A DNA stretch of 64,000 nt from Bradyrhizobium lablabi (GCF_018131005.1 NZ_JAFCJK010000012.1:124001-188000), one strand, 5' to 3'. Positions 17,753 through 26,842 are shown, counted from the stretch's first letter. Notes: generated by a model from the sequence alone, not told the origin. A program made the numbers and translations.

Positions 17753-19396
17753 ATGAGGCTCGATGACGAACCGCACGAACTGGAGCTGATCGCCCGCGCA
17801 TTTCAGACGATATCGAGGGAGACCAGCTATCAAGGCCTCGCCAGGGCGCTCCTCGAACAGGCGCTGAGCCATTCGAAGGCCGAACGCGGCGGAGTGTTGC
17901 TGGCTGCCGGACGCGAGCTGCTCGACGCGGCGGACGGACGCTCTTCCGGCGAGAAGGCGGAGCTTTTCGTGTCGACTCCTCCGGGTGCGGAATTTCAAAT
18001 GCCGTCAGATCTCAGCGAAAGGGTCCTGGGTCAGCGCGAAACGATCCTGCGCCAGACTGGAGGCGGGTTTTCGGCGATGGTCGATCCGCTGGCTCCTCCG
18101 GCGCGAGAAATCACTCAACTGCTCGTCCCCCTGGTGCATCAAGAGCGAACCATCGGCGTGCTCTACCTCGAGTCCTCGCCGGAGTGCGCAACCTTCACGC
18201 CAAAGTGCGTTTGGGTGATGTCCATGTTCGCTTCGCAGGCGGCAGTTTCGTTTGAATCCGTCCGCCTGTTCGAGGCCCTCCACGAAACCAACACGTGGAT
18301 GATCAGGGGCCAGGAGATCGGCCAGATGGGCAGCTATCGGTGGAATACAAGAACGCTGCTCTCGCGCGGCTCACGCGAGGTCTACCGGATTCTCGATCTC
18401 GATCAGGTCAATCCGGTGCCCTTCCAAACGTTTCGGGATCGAGTGCACCCGGACGATCTCCCGGGATTGGAGCGAGCGCTCGAGCAGGCGCTGAGCACGC
18501 GATCTCCATTTGGTCACGAGTACCGCGTCGTGCACAGGAACGGCACGATCCGCCACGTGTTGGCGGTTGGACAGTTCGATGTGGGGCCTACCGGCGATCT
18601 CGAACTTGAGGGCATTATCACTGACGTTACGGCGCAGAAGGCAGCCGAACAAGCGCTGGCCGATACCCGGGCCGAACTTGGGCGAGCAGCGAGTCTGGCA
18701 TCGCTCGGCGAAATCGCAGGATCCATTATTCACGAAATCAACCAGCCCTTGACAGGCATCCTCTTGAGCGCCGAGGCCTGCCTGCAATGGCTCGGGCAGG
18801 ATCCGGCAAGGCTAGGCGAGGCTATCAAATCGGCCGACCGCATCATCAAGCAGGGCTGCCGGGCGGATAATGTGATCACAGCTCTGAAATCCCTGGTGCG
18901 GCATACGCAGCTAAAGCTCGCTCCGGTGGATATCAACGAGGCCATCGAGGAGGTTCTGCTGCTGTCGAAAAGAGAGATGGAGCTTGGCGGCGTTACCCTC
19001 CGCACCGATCTCGATCGCGCGGCGCCCAAGGTCGAGGCCGATCGCGTTCAGCTTCAGCAGGTGATCCTGAACCTCGCCCGCAATGCCATCGAGGCGATGG
19101 CTGATATCAGGGTCCGAGCTCGCGTTCTCACAGCCAGTTCGGCGGCCGCGAGCGACCACGTGTCCGTCAAGATCGCCGATACTGGCGTCGGCATAGATAC
19201 TGCGACGCGAGACCGCATCTTTGACGCGATGTGCACCACGAAGAAGGATGGTCTCGGCCTCGGTCTCTCGATCTGCCGCAAGATCATCGCTGTCCATGGA
19301 GGCCGTCTATGGGTGGAGGAAAATACGATGCCCGGCACGACATTCACATTCATGCTGCCGATCCGCCAGCGCGTGCAGATGTCAGTGAGAAATTGA
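17753..19396 (+). CDS. Soluble sensor histidine kinase GAF-PAS-HisKA-HATPase (copy 1)
   Basis: 547 residues, no transmembrane segments, so a cytosolic sensor. GAF domain about 10-170 (FQTISRETSYQGLARALLEQ to VRLFEAL). PAS about 185-305. HisKA with the HEINQPLTG box (phospho-acceptor His327). HATPase with N-box (LARNAIEAM), G1 (DTGVGID) and GLGLSICRKII. Start at ATG 17753 with GAGAGAAG upstream. The response-regulator gene begins 2 nt after its stop, so they form a two-component pair. A paralogue of exactly the same length is encoded at 25041-26684 on the other strand. Confidence 0.92.
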   Translation: MRLDDEPHELELIARAFQTISRETSYQGLARALLEQALSHSKAERGGVLLAAGRELLDAADGRSSGEKAELFVSTPPGAEFQMPSDLSERVLGQRETILRQTGGGFSAMVDPLAPPAREITQLLVPLVHQERTIGVLYLESSPECATFTPKCVWVMSMFASQAAVSFESVRLFEALHETNTWMIRGQEIGQMGSYRWNTRTLLSRGSREVYRILDLDQVNPVPFQTFRDRVHPDDLPGLERALEQALSTRSPFGHEYRVVHRNGTIRHVLAVGQFDVGPTGDLELEGIITDVTAQKAAEQALADTRAELGRAASLASLGEIAGSIIHEINQPLTGILLSAEACLQWLGQDPARLGEAIKSADRIIKQGCRADNVITALKSLVRHTQLKLAPVDINEAIEEVLLLSKREMELGGVTLRTDLDRAAPKVEADRVQLQQVILNLARNAIEAMADIRVRARVLTASSAAASDHVSVKIADTGVGIDTATRDRIFDAMCTTKKDGLGLGLSICRKIIAVHGGRLWVEENTMPGTTFTFMLPIRQRVQMSVRN

Positions 19397-19398
19397 GC

Positions 19399-20013
19399 AT
19401 GTCGTCCGCGGCGTTCGTTCACATCGTTGATGACGATCTGGCGGTCCGGGAATCCCTCGGCGACCTGCTTCGCTCCGTGGACTATGAAGTGGCGTTGTAC
19501 GGATCGGCGGCCGAGTTTCTGAAGGTCGAGCTGCCCGACGCACCCGCCTGTCTGGTGCTGGATGTTCGTTTACCCGGCACGAGCGGGCTGGAGTTGCAGG
19601 AGTATCTGAAGAGCGTCGATGTGTACCTGCCTGTCATCCTGATGACGGGCTTCGGCGACATTCCCATGTCGGTGAGAGGGATGAAATTGGGCGCGATCGA
19701 CTTCCTCACCAAGCCCATACGCGATCAGGATTTGATCGACGCGGTGGCGACCGCGATAAAGATCGACCAGGAGCGGCGCCAGGACATGGCGCAAGTTGCA
19801 GTCCTGCGGGAGAAGTATGAACTGCTGACCGCGCGAGAGCGGCAAGTCATGGCTCTGGTCGCATCCGGGCTCATGAACAAGCAGATCGCAAACGAGCTTG
19901 CGATCAGCGAAGTCACGGTCAAGATGCACCGTGGCAGCCTCATGCGAAAGCTTGGCGCGAGGTCCGTGGCGATGCTGACGAGGATGGCGGAGACCCTCGA
20001 GATCGAACCGTAA
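19399..20013 (+). CDS. FixJ/LuxR-type response regulator, partner of the preceding kinase
   Basis: 204 residues: receiver domain with acidic pocket VDDD, phospho-acceptor Asp55 (LVLDVRLPG) and the conserved Lys in DFLTKPI, then a LuxR-type HTH (LTARERQVMALVASGLMNKQIANELAISEVTVKMH). This is the FixJ/StyR/TodT architecture. It starts 2 nt after the kinase stop and probably takes its phosphate from it. A conserved palindromic element lies 53 nt after its stop, and a second copy of that element precedes another response-regulator gene near 29.4 kb. Confidence 0.93.
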   Translation: MSSAAFVHIVDDDLAVRESLGDLLRSVDYEVALYGSAAEFLKVELPDAPACLVLDVRLPGTSGLELQEYLKSVDVYLPVILMTGFGDIPMSVRGMKLGAIDFLTKPIRDQDLIDAVATAIKIDQERRQDMAQVAVLREKYELLTARERQVMALVASGLMNKQIANELAISEVTVKMHRGSLMRKLGARSVAMLTRMAETLEIEP

Positions 20014-20066
20014 GAACGTGGCTCTCGCTCGACAGGCGCTCTCGATGCAACCCTGCAAATAGTGTT

Positions 20067-20110
20067 CCCATACCAAGGTATGGGCCGGGGCATCACAACC
20101 GAGATATTGT
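20067..20110 (+). promoter_or_regulatory. Conserved palindromic element, copy 1
   Basis: An 8-bp inverted repeat CCCATACC-AA-GGTATGGG (20067-20084) followed at fixed distance by ATCACAACCGAGATATTGT (20092-20110). Copy 2, at 29601-29645 on the minus strand, matches the first arm fully and repeats the ATCACAACCGAGANATTGT block with one change. A further inverted repeat AATACGC...GCGTATT (20112-20118 with 20142-20148) follows. Read in this orientation it points to the downstream AraC gene at 20636. The palindrome has the size of a LuxR/FixJ-type dimer site, but its binder is unknown. Confidence 0.55.
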
Positions 20111-20635
20111 TAATACGCTCGGACGAAAGCATGTTTCCCCTGCGTATTGTGTGCCGTTCGGCACAGAGGGCTTTCAAACCCTTGGGGAAGCAAGGTCATG
20201 CATATCTGCTCGCTGCCGTTTGACCGCTGCTTCCGCCTGCAGAGGCCGGACCCCGCTGGCGTGCTTTGCCTTCACGGGAAGCAATTTGACGCGAGTTACT
20301 TACCCGGCTGCGTCGAGAGGAGTGTCGTCTGATGGATACTCCACGCCAGAATGCCACCGTTGCCCGAGCACCGCTAGCAATCAGCGATGCCGGTCAACGG
20401 CGGTCATCGGGGCGTAGCAGAATGGACGCATTCGGCGCGGCGACCAGCGTTCGACTTTTCAAAATCGCACGAACTTTCTCAATTAGAACGATCAACAGAA
20501 CATATTTGCCGGAGGTCGTGTCGAACTAATCGGCTCGTCGCCGGGGCACCGTTAGCCTCGGGCCAAGGCAGCATCGATGGCTTCAGTCCGAATAACTGCG
20601 AACGCCCACGAGAAATGCAGAATAGGGATACAACG
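20111..20635. other. Long upstream region of the second AraC gene
   Basis: About 520 nt. It contains the AATACGC...GCGTATT inverted repeat at 20112-20148. A possible 65-codon frame at 20332-20529 has an AGAGGAG site upstream, but its composition is not convincing, so I do not call it a gene. The rest shows no recognisable feature. Confidence 0.45.
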
Positions 20636-21628
20636 ATGACAACGTGCCCACCTAGTTCAACCCAGGGCGGAGTGATGCAGCGAGACAGCGGCCGGTTTTC
20701 TGCAGGTTTGGCACTGGCTCGATCGTTGCCCCCTTCGGATCCACTGCCTTCGCTGGCCGGCAGTCTGTCCAATGCGACCGTTCAAATCGCACCTTCCACG
20801 CAGGTCAAGCGTCTTGGCACCGGTTTGCATTGGTGGTTCTCCGAAAGCATCCATGTTCCGACCGGGACCAAGATCGAATTTCGTTTCCAGGGTCCGAAGC
20901 ATTTACTCGTGCTGTACAATGAAGGCGTGCGCCGGAGCGGCGAGACCACGATCAACGGTGTCCACTCATCAAAGCTCCGCAGTCTGGTGCATAAACTCAC
21001 CTTTGTGCCCGCAGGATGTGCCTATCGCGAATCGCAGGAGACCGCAGCTTCGACCAGAGTGACTTTCCTCTACCTCGACGCTGCCGTGCTCCACAATTCA
21101 GATGATGATGACAGCGCCTTGTCGCCTCGAATGTATTTCGAGGATTCACTTGTTTGGGAAACAGCTTCCAAATTGAAGAACACGATCGAGAGCGGTCATG
21201 CGAGATGTCTTCCTTACCTGCAGGCGCTCTCCGGCGTGCTCGCTCATGAACTGGCACGCGTAAAGAGCGATGCGGCTCCCGAGCCGACAGTCAATCGCGG
21301 CGGTCTTGCCAGTTGGCAGAAGCGCGCCGTCGCCGACTACATCGAAGACAATCTGGGAAAGCAGGTTTGCCTTCTCACCCTCTCCGACTTGGCGCGTCTC
21401 AGCCTGCATCACTTCTGCCGGGCCTTCAAACAGTCGTTCGGAATTCCACCGCACCAATACCAGGTACAGCGACGAATGGAGCTCGCCAAGCTGCTGCTGG
21501 CCGATCAGAGAACTTCCGTAACGGACATTGCGTTGAGCCTTGGCTATGCCCAGACGAGCTCATTCAGCACCGCTTTCCGAAAGACCACCGGGTGGACGCC
21601 TACGGTCTATCGACGAGAATTCAAGTAG
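20636..21628 (+). CDS. AraC family transcriptional regulator
   Basis: 330 residues. The N-terminal domain (about 40-200) is an AraC-binding-like fold of no clear ligand class (GTGLHWWFSESIHVP, HLLVLYNEGVRRSGETTI). The C-terminal DNA-binding domain has both helix-turn-helix motifs (LLTLSDLARLSLHHFCRAFKQ, VTDIALSLGYAQTSSFSTAFRK). The ATG at 20636 follows AGGGA; an alternative ATG at 20615 would add seven residues. The MDR oxidoreductase gene begins 99 nt downstream in the same direction and is its likely target or operon partner. Confidence 0.9.
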   Translation: MTTCPPSSTQGGVMQRDSGRFSAGLALARSLPPSDPLPSLAGSLSNATVQIAPSTQVKRLGTGLHWWFSESIHVPTGTKIEFRFQGPKHLLVLYNEGVRRSGETTINGVHSSKLRSLVHKLTFVPAGCAYRESQETAASTRVTFLYLDAAVLHNSDDDDSALSPRMYFEDSLVWETASKLKNTIESGHARCLPYLQALSGVLAHELARVKSDAAPEPTVNRGGLASWQKRAVADYIEDNLGKQVCLLTLSDLARLSLHHFCRAFKQSFGIPPHQYQVQRRMELAKLLLADQRTSVTDIALSLGYAQTSSFSTAFRKTTGWTPTVYRREFK

Positions 21629-21727
21629 TTCGGACGACCAGAGACGACCTTCCCAGGCCTCGGATGCGATCGGCTCGCGCGCCAAGACCAAGGGAAGGCA
21701 CAGGGGCTGGAACATCATAACGATGTG

Positions 21728-22714
21728 ATGGAGCGACCGATGCGCGCAATCGTCCTGGAGAAGTTCGGCGGTCTCGACAGCCTTGTCATCAAAGAGATTC
21801 CGGAGCCAGAACCCAAGGCCGGGCACGTCGTCATTCAGGTCAAGGCGTTCGGAATCAATCACGCCGAGCTGCATATGCGTCGCGGCGAGTGGGCGGAAGC
21901 AGCCCCGGTCAGCGGCATCGAATGCGTCGGCATCGTCAAGTCGTGCCCAGGCGGAGAGTTTCCAGTTGGCGCGAAAGTGGCCGCCCTCATGGGGGGATTG
22001 GGCCGCACGATCAACGGAAGCTATGCCGAGTATACCCGCGCGCCCGCATCCAACGTCGCGTTGATCGAGGCGGATCTTCCCTGGGCCGAACTCGCGGCAA
22101 TTCCCGAGACCTACGCAACCGCCTGGACGTGTCTATTCCGCAATCTGGCGATTGAGAAGGGACAGCTGCTCGTCATCCGTGGTGCAACATCGTCGTTTGG
22201 ACAGGCCGCGCTCAAGATGGCCGTGAACGCGGAGGCCCGTGTGATCGCCACAACACGCAGCCGCGATCGCTTTGGCATGCTGGAAAAGCTGGGCGCAGAG
22301 CGCTGCGAGATGGAACGGCGGGACCTGTCGGCGCATATCGCGGAAGCAAAGAAGATAGACGCGGTGCTCGATCTCGTGGGCAACACCGTCATGCTGGACT
22401 CGCTCGCCATGCTCCGCCGTGGAGGCCGTTCATGTCTCGCTGGATGGCTTGGCGGACTCGACCCAATTCCGGACTTCAATCCGCTGCTGCAAATGTCGAG
22501 CGGCGTCTATCTGACGTTCTTCGGGAGCTTTGTGTTCGGAACGCCTGGATTCCCGCTTTCCGATGTGCCTCTTCAGAAGATCGCCGCGGACGCCGCGGCT
22601 GGCCGTCTCAATGTCAAGCCAACGCGGGTATTCCGCTTTGAGGAGATACGCGAGGCCCACCGCGTGATGGAGGCCAACGAGGCACGAGGCAAGATGGTCG
22701 TGGTCCACGATTAG
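21728..22714 (+). CDS. Zinc-free MDR quinone oxidoreductase-like protein
   Basis: NADPH-dependent oxidoreductase of the medium-chain superfamily. N-terminal GroES-like domain (VLEKFGGLDSLVIKEIPEPEP), then a Rossmann fold with the nucleotide loop RGATSSFGQAALKMA around residue 150 and the fingerprint VLDLVGNTVMLDSL. The Cys/His ligands of zinc alcohol dehydrogenases are missing, so a quinone reductase or enone reductase type is likelier. The ATG at 21728 is preferred; GTG 21725 and ATG 21740 are alternatives. It follows an AraC gene and converges on the CGNR gene. Confidence 0.88.
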   Translation: MERPMRAIVLEKFGGLDSLVIKEIPEPEPKAGHVVIQVKAFGINHAELHMRRGEWAEAAPVSGIECVGIVKSCPGGEFPVGAKVAALMGGLGRTINGSYAEYTRAPASNVALIEADLPWAELAAIPETYATAWTCLFRNLAIEKGQLLVIRGATSSFGQAALKMAVNAEARVIATTRSRDRFGMLEKLGAERCEMERRDLSAHIAEAKKIDAVLDLVGNTVMLDSLAMLRRGGRSCLAGWLGGLDPIPDFNPLLQMSSGVYLTFFGSFVFGTPGFPLSDVPLQKIAADAAAGRLNVKPTRVFRFEEIREAHRVMEANEARGKMVVVHD

Positions 22715-22916
22715 AGTGCGTCCGCGCACATCGCCGAGAGCCGCGCCTTCAGCTGACGATGGAGCGATTTTCGCGGAAGCAGACCAGGCGGGCTCACTTT
22801 TTCAGCAGACGGGCACGATGCACATGGCAGACGGCCGGGAACAATGAAGCGCGGGAATCCCGAGGCGGCCGTTGGATGACGGAATCCCGCGAAGCGAATC
22901 GCCCGCACTGTCGTCT

Positions 22917-23585
22917 TTACCTGCGGGCGCGCAGGACTCGTTCGCGATGAGCGGCCTGTTTGGCCCTGTTGCCGCAAACAGCCATGGAACACCAACGACG
23001 ATGATGTCCACGTGTTCGATCGAGGAAAATGATCGTACACTGAGGGCCTTCACAGGCCTTCACATGCTGGAACTCTTCTTCGCATACGAGTTGCGCCATC
23101 GCCTTGGCAATTGGCAATAGCAGGGTATCGGGCGATCGCCATCGACGCTGACGCTTCCAGACCAGGCCGTGAACCAGTGGAACTACGTGACCGTTCCTCT
23201 CCTCCGGCCTTTTCCGCCCCCCGTCGCGCGAGACGACTTGGCCAAATTCCTCGTCCCTCGCAAGAACACGATTGAGCGGCTCCAGTTCCTGGAGAGCTTT
23301 GGGCTTCAGCGACTTGCCCTTGTGCGCTTTCACGAACTGGCGAAACCACTCGCGCAGCTTACGCGCCTGCGCGGCAACCGCATCAAATTCGCCGGGGACG
23401 GCCGTCTTGCGCAGCTCAGCTACGACCTCGGGAGGAACGAAGCGCGCTTCCAGCAGCCACGCGATGAAATCCTCGCCCGATCCTATCCATTCGACCTCGA
23501 CATCGAGAGGAATTGCTTTTGAATTCAAAAAATCCAGGCCCGGAGAATCCGCAACAAAAAGCGGCGCGGGACGCTGATCAGCCAT
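22917..23585 (-). CDS. ABATE/CGNR zinc-finger transcriptional regulator
   Basis: 222 residues. The N-terminal ABATE domain (about 10-165, starting LFVADSPGLDFLNSK) is a putative ligand-binding region. The C-terminal CGNR zinc finger has paired Cys ligands (ACEGPQC...WCSMAVCGNR) and a basic tail. Members control stress or catabolic genes, usually nearby. The start at ATG 23585 is favoured by the conserved N-terminus; an upstream start at 23615 is possible. Just upstream lie a 10-bp palindrome and two TAACCGG boxes, candidates for autoregulation. Confidence 0.9.
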   Translation of the reverse strand: MADQRPAPLFVADSPGLDFLNSKAIPLDVEVEWIGSGEDFIAWLLEARFVPPEVVAELRKTAVPGEFDAVAAQARKLREWFRQFVKAHKGKSLKPKALQELEPLNRVLARDEEFGQVVSRDGGRKRPEERNGHVVPLVHGLVWKRQRRWRSPDTLLLPIAKAMAQLVCEEEFQHVKACEGPQCTIIFLDRTRGHHRRWCSMAVCGNRAKQAAHRERVLRARR

Positions 23586-23617
23586 GGCAATCACCCCTGC
23601 AACTCTTCTGACCAAAG

Positions 23618-23666
23618 TAACCGGCCAAACCGGTTTTTGACAAGTTAATAACTAAACAATAACCGG
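23618..23666. promoter_or_regulatory. Candidate operator cluster upstream of the CGNR gene
   Basis: A perfect palindrome AAACCGGTTT at 23627-23636 lies between two TAACCGG boxes at 23618-23624 and 23660-23666, in an otherwise A/T-rich stretch that probably includes the promoter. The same TAACCGG box recurs at 31663-31669 upstream of the alpha/beta hydrolase gene. Confidence 0.4.
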
Positions 23667-23954
23667 CGAGGTTGCATGCGCGGACCTCGGTACCGGTGAT
23701 GGTCGGAGCCTTGGAAACGGAGAGACAATTGGTTGCTGGCGCAAGCATCCCCCGCGCTTGGCTGATGCGCGATTCGCACAGGGGCAACCGATGAGAGTCA
23801 GCCAGCAGACCGGGAGAATTCAATCGGCAATCCAGGCCTCCGTGAAGGCGACCAAGGAACACCACGGCACCATCGGGGGCTGACGGAAGTCTCGTCGACA
23901 ATTGCCACCGTCAACGCCCCTTGCGCGGCTCGATGCGTGGCCGCGCTATTCTCG

Positions 23955-24677
23955 TCACCGTCTATCGTTCGACTTGATGTTGGCGGCGAACAGAGCTGTT
24001 TGGGTCCTGTTTTCGAAGCCCAGCTTGCGCATGATTGCCGTAGTCTGTGCCTTGACGACAGCCAGCGACACCCCGAGGGACCGAGCCATCTCCGCATTGC
24101 TCGCCCCCTCGGCAAGCAGCGCGAGCACCTTGAGCTGGCGATCGGAAAGCCGGCGCAGCTTGGCGAGGTCCGCGGGATTCTGCTGAGCAGTCCCTGATCG
24201 AGCATTGTCGCGCAGGGAGAATTCGTGGCTTATTGAGCGATGCACGACCTCGGCGAGAGCTTCTCGCATCTGCTCGATGATATCCCAAGAGACGTTGGGG
24301 GTCGAAATCCCCTGCGACAGAGAAGACACGTCGAAATGAAAGATCGCGCTTCGACCCTGCACATCCGGAACGGGAAGGGCCGCCATCATGATGCATTTGC
24401 GCCGACCGTCCGCGCCTTGAATGTGAACAAGGGCCGCGAAGAACGGCGCTTCGCGCGCCAGGACCTTCTTCAGTCCCCGATACAGAACCACGGACTCCAG
24501 ATCGGGTGAGAGCCAATATTTGAGAATATTGCCGCGCCGGTCAGGGTACCCCGGCGGAAGAGCATTACATGTCGCTGCGAATGTCCAACCCTCGCTGACT
24601 TCGAGAATTCGTCCTTCGTGATCGACCAGACAGGCACCTATTGTGGTAGCCCGCAGCAACGAATCCACGTAGCTCAA
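23955..24677 (-). CDS. LuxR-type regulator with PAS-like N-terminal domain
   Basis: 240 residues. The N-terminus (about 1-120) has PAS-like spacing (ATTIGACLVDHEGRILEVSEGW). The C-terminus is a LuxR HTH (LSDRQLKVLALLAEGASNAEMARSLGVSLAVVKAQ). There is no receiver domain, so it is not a classical response regulator. The TTG start at 24677 has AAAGG eight nt upstream; GTG 24668 is the alternative. It lies downstream of the second GAF-PAS kinase in the same direction, but the 363-nt gap makes an operon uncertain. Confidence 0.86.
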   Translation of the reverse strand: MSYVDSLLRATTIGACLVDHEGRILEVSEGWTFAATCNALPPGYPDRRGNILKYWLSPDLESVVLYRGLKKVLAREAPFFAALVHIQGADGRRKCIMMAALPVPDVQGRSAIFHFDVSSLSQGISTPNVSWDIIEQMREALAEVVHRSISHEFSLRDNARSGTAQQNPADLAKLRRLSDRQLKVLALLAEGASNAEMARSLGVSLAVVKAQTTAIMRKLGFENRTQTALFAANIKSNDRR

Positions 24678-25040
24678 TTCACGTTACCTTTGGCTTATCG
24701 GGCCGCAGTCGGTCCGCGCTCGCCCGCGCAAAGCCTCTTCCGCGAATGCGGGGTGGCTCAAACCAGGTAAACCGACGTTCAGGCTCTGTTACAGATTACG
24801 ACGCGCCGTCAACGACACACCAGCATTCCCGCAGCAGAGTCACGAGAGACGGCGCGGCCACACGAACGATTGCGCCGTGGCCGCGAACGTCGCGGGGATG
24901 AAAAGCCGACCGCTACCGACATATGTCCCGGCCTCTGCGGCTAGCTTGAGATATTGATTCGATTTGCGTGTTATGCGCGTCCGCGATTGCTTCGGATTTT
25001 TCTGTTTTGACGCATTTGTCGACAGATACGGGGCCGCGGC
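24678..25040. other. Gene-free stretch between LuxR gene and second GAF-PAS kinase
   Basis: No coding region, terminator or repeat is convincing. It should contain the promoter of the LuxR gene; only the AAAGG ribosome-binding site near 24686-24690 is evident. Confidence 0.45.
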
Positions 25041-26684
25041 TCAACTGGCGGCCAAACGGTTCGGACGAAGCGGAAGCGTGAATGCGAACGTCGCGCCGTG
25101 CGCCGGGCTGTCCTCCACCCATAGCTGCCCTCCATGCACTGTGATGATCTTGCGACAAATCGACAACCCCAGGCCCAGGCCGCCTGCCTTGGTGGTGTAG
25201 AGCGCGTCGAAGAGACGCCTCTTGCCGTCTTCATCGAAGCCGACGCCGGTGTCGCTGATCCTTACGCAGACGTGATCACCGGCCTCGATCGAGGAAACAG
25301 TCAAAATGCGGGCCCGGCCATCGACGGAGTTCATCGCTTCGATTGCATTTCGCACCAGGTTGAGCAGCACCTGTTGGATCTGGACCTTGTCAGCTTTGAC
25401 CATGGGCAGGGTTTGGTCGAGCTTGCTGCGTAGCGCAACCGCAGATTGCTCAAGATCGCGCTTCAGGAGGACGAATATCTCCTCGATGGCTTCGTTTATC
25501 TGGACGTCGGTCAGTCGGAACTGGGCCTCCCGCACCAGGGTTCTGAGGCCGGCGACGATGTCGCTCGCCCGATGCACCTGCTCGATCACGCGTGACACTG
25601 ATCTGCTCGCCTCCGCCAGTCCTTCCGGACTCCGCGAGAGCCAGCGAACGCAAGCCTCCGCACTCGTGATGATGCCGGTCAGCGGCTGATTTATCTCGTG
25701 GATGATCGAGCCCGCAAGTTCGCCGACGGATGCCAGGCGAACCGCTCGCGCAAGTTCATTGCGCGCGTCCAACAGTGCCCGTTCGGCGGCTTTTCGCTCG
25801 GTGACATCAGTGACGATTCCGTCCATCTCCATGTCGCCGGTCGGGCTGATGGCGAACCGTCCCACAGCGACCACATTCACCGTCGTACGATCCCGTTGCA
25901 CGACCCTGTATTCATGATGGAAGGGAGACTTCGTCCTGACCGCCTGCATGAGCGCGCGAAGGACGCCGGCAATGTCGTCCGCGTGCACCCGGCTTGTGAA
26001 CACGTCGAACGGCACCGGGTTCACATCCCTGTCTATATCGAAGATGCGGTAGCATTCGCGCGACGCGCGGGTGAGCTGGGTGCGCGTGTTCCACCGGTAG
26101 CTGCCCATCCGACCGATCTGCTGACCCTTGATCATCCACAGATTGGTCTCGCGAAGAGCCTCGATCAGCTGTGCAGACTCGAAGGAAATTGCGGCCTGCG
26201 ACGCCAGCATGGACAAGACCGAGATGCACCCCGACGTGAACCTTTCCTGGTCTCCATCCGATTCCAGATACAGCACCCCGATTGTCCGCTCTTGATGGAT
26301 CAGAGGCACACATAGCTGGACCACGTGCCCATCGAACGAGCGTTCCGCCGTATCGATCATTGCGGACCTGGCAGAGATATCCTGCCTGACGACAATCTCT
26401 TGTCGCGTGAGCACCTTCTCACTGATTTCGGCCGACAATTGAAAGTCGCCGACCGGGGGTTCGGACGCAAAGAACCTCGCCTTTTCACGCGGGAAGCTTG
26501 CGTCGGCCTTGGCGAGCAGCTCACCTTCTTCGCTCAGCAGCACCGCACCGCGCGACGCCCCCGAATGGTTGAGTGAGGCCTTCAATAGCGCCTTGGCCAA
26601 TCCTTCGAAGCTGATTTCCTTGGATATTCCCTGCAGCGCCCTGGAAATCGATTCAATCTCTGTGGTGTTTTTGTCGAGGATCAT
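25041..26684 (-). CDS. Soluble sensor histidine kinase GAF-PAS-HisKA-HATPase (copy 2)
   Basis: 547 residues and the same domain order as copy 1: GAF about 12-170 (LQGISKEISFEGLAKALLKASL), PAS about 185-305, HisKA with HEINQPLTG (His329), HATPase (LVRNAIEAM, DTGVGFDED, GLGLSICRKII). Shared blocks such as QIGRMGSYRWNTRTQLTR versus EIGQMGSYRWNTRTLLSR show close paralogy. No receiver-domain partner is adjacent; the nearest downstream gene encodes a LuxR protein without a receiver. Cross-talk with the copy-1 regulator is a reasonable inference. Confidence 0.92.
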   Translation of the reverse strand: MILDKNTTEIESISRALQGISKEISFEGLAKALLKASLNHSGASRGAVLLSEEGELLAKADASFPREKARFFASEPPVGDFQLSAEISEKVLTRQEIVVRQDISARSAMIDTAERSFDGHVVQLCVPLIHQERTIGVLYLESDGDQERFTSGCISVLSMLASQAAISFESAQLIEALRETNLWMIKGQQIGRMGSYRWNTRTQLTRASRECYRIFDIDRDVNPVPFDVFTSRVHADDIAGVLRALMQAVRTKSPFHHEYRVVQRDRTTVNVVAVGRFAISPTGDMEMDGIVTDVTERKAAERALLDARNELARAVRLASVGELAGSIIHEINQPLTGIITSAEACVRWLSRSPEGLAEASRSVSRVIEQVHRASDIVAGLRTLVREAQFRLTDVQINEAIEEIFVLLKRDLEQSAVALRSKLDQTLPMVKADKVQIQQVLLNLVRNAIEAMNSVDGRARILTVSSIEAGDHVCVRISDTGVGFDEDGKRRLFDALYTTKAGGLGLGLSICRKIITVHGGQLWVEDSPAHGATFAFTLPLRPNRLAAS

Positions 26685-26777
26685 CGCAAGACGTTCCCAT
26701 CGATATTACCACCGGCCGAGCAGATTTTTGGCGACTTGCAGCCAAGCTCATTCGCTGCTCCCGGACCCCGCGTGGAC

Positions 26778-26842
26778 GGTCGACGGCGGAGCGCGCCACA
26801 CCGTCCGTCGACCTTGATAACCTGACTACCGACTTTATCAAG
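26778..26842. promoter_or_regulatory. Nested inverted repeats upstream of kinase copy 2
   Basis: Two inverted repeats sit 94-158 nt before the kinase start: GGTCGACGG / CCGTCGACC (26778-26786 with 26805-26813) and CTTGATAA / TTATCAAG (26813-26820 with 26835-26842). The first can also pair in a shifted register (GGACGGT with ACCGTCC), so alternative structures are possible. Candidate operator or transcribed leader. Confidence 0.4.

Noticed and set aside
20332..20529. 65-codon gene upstream of the second AraC gene
   Set aside because: It has a fair ribosome-binding site but no coding-like composition or recognisable family; listed only as a possibility within the intergenic entry.
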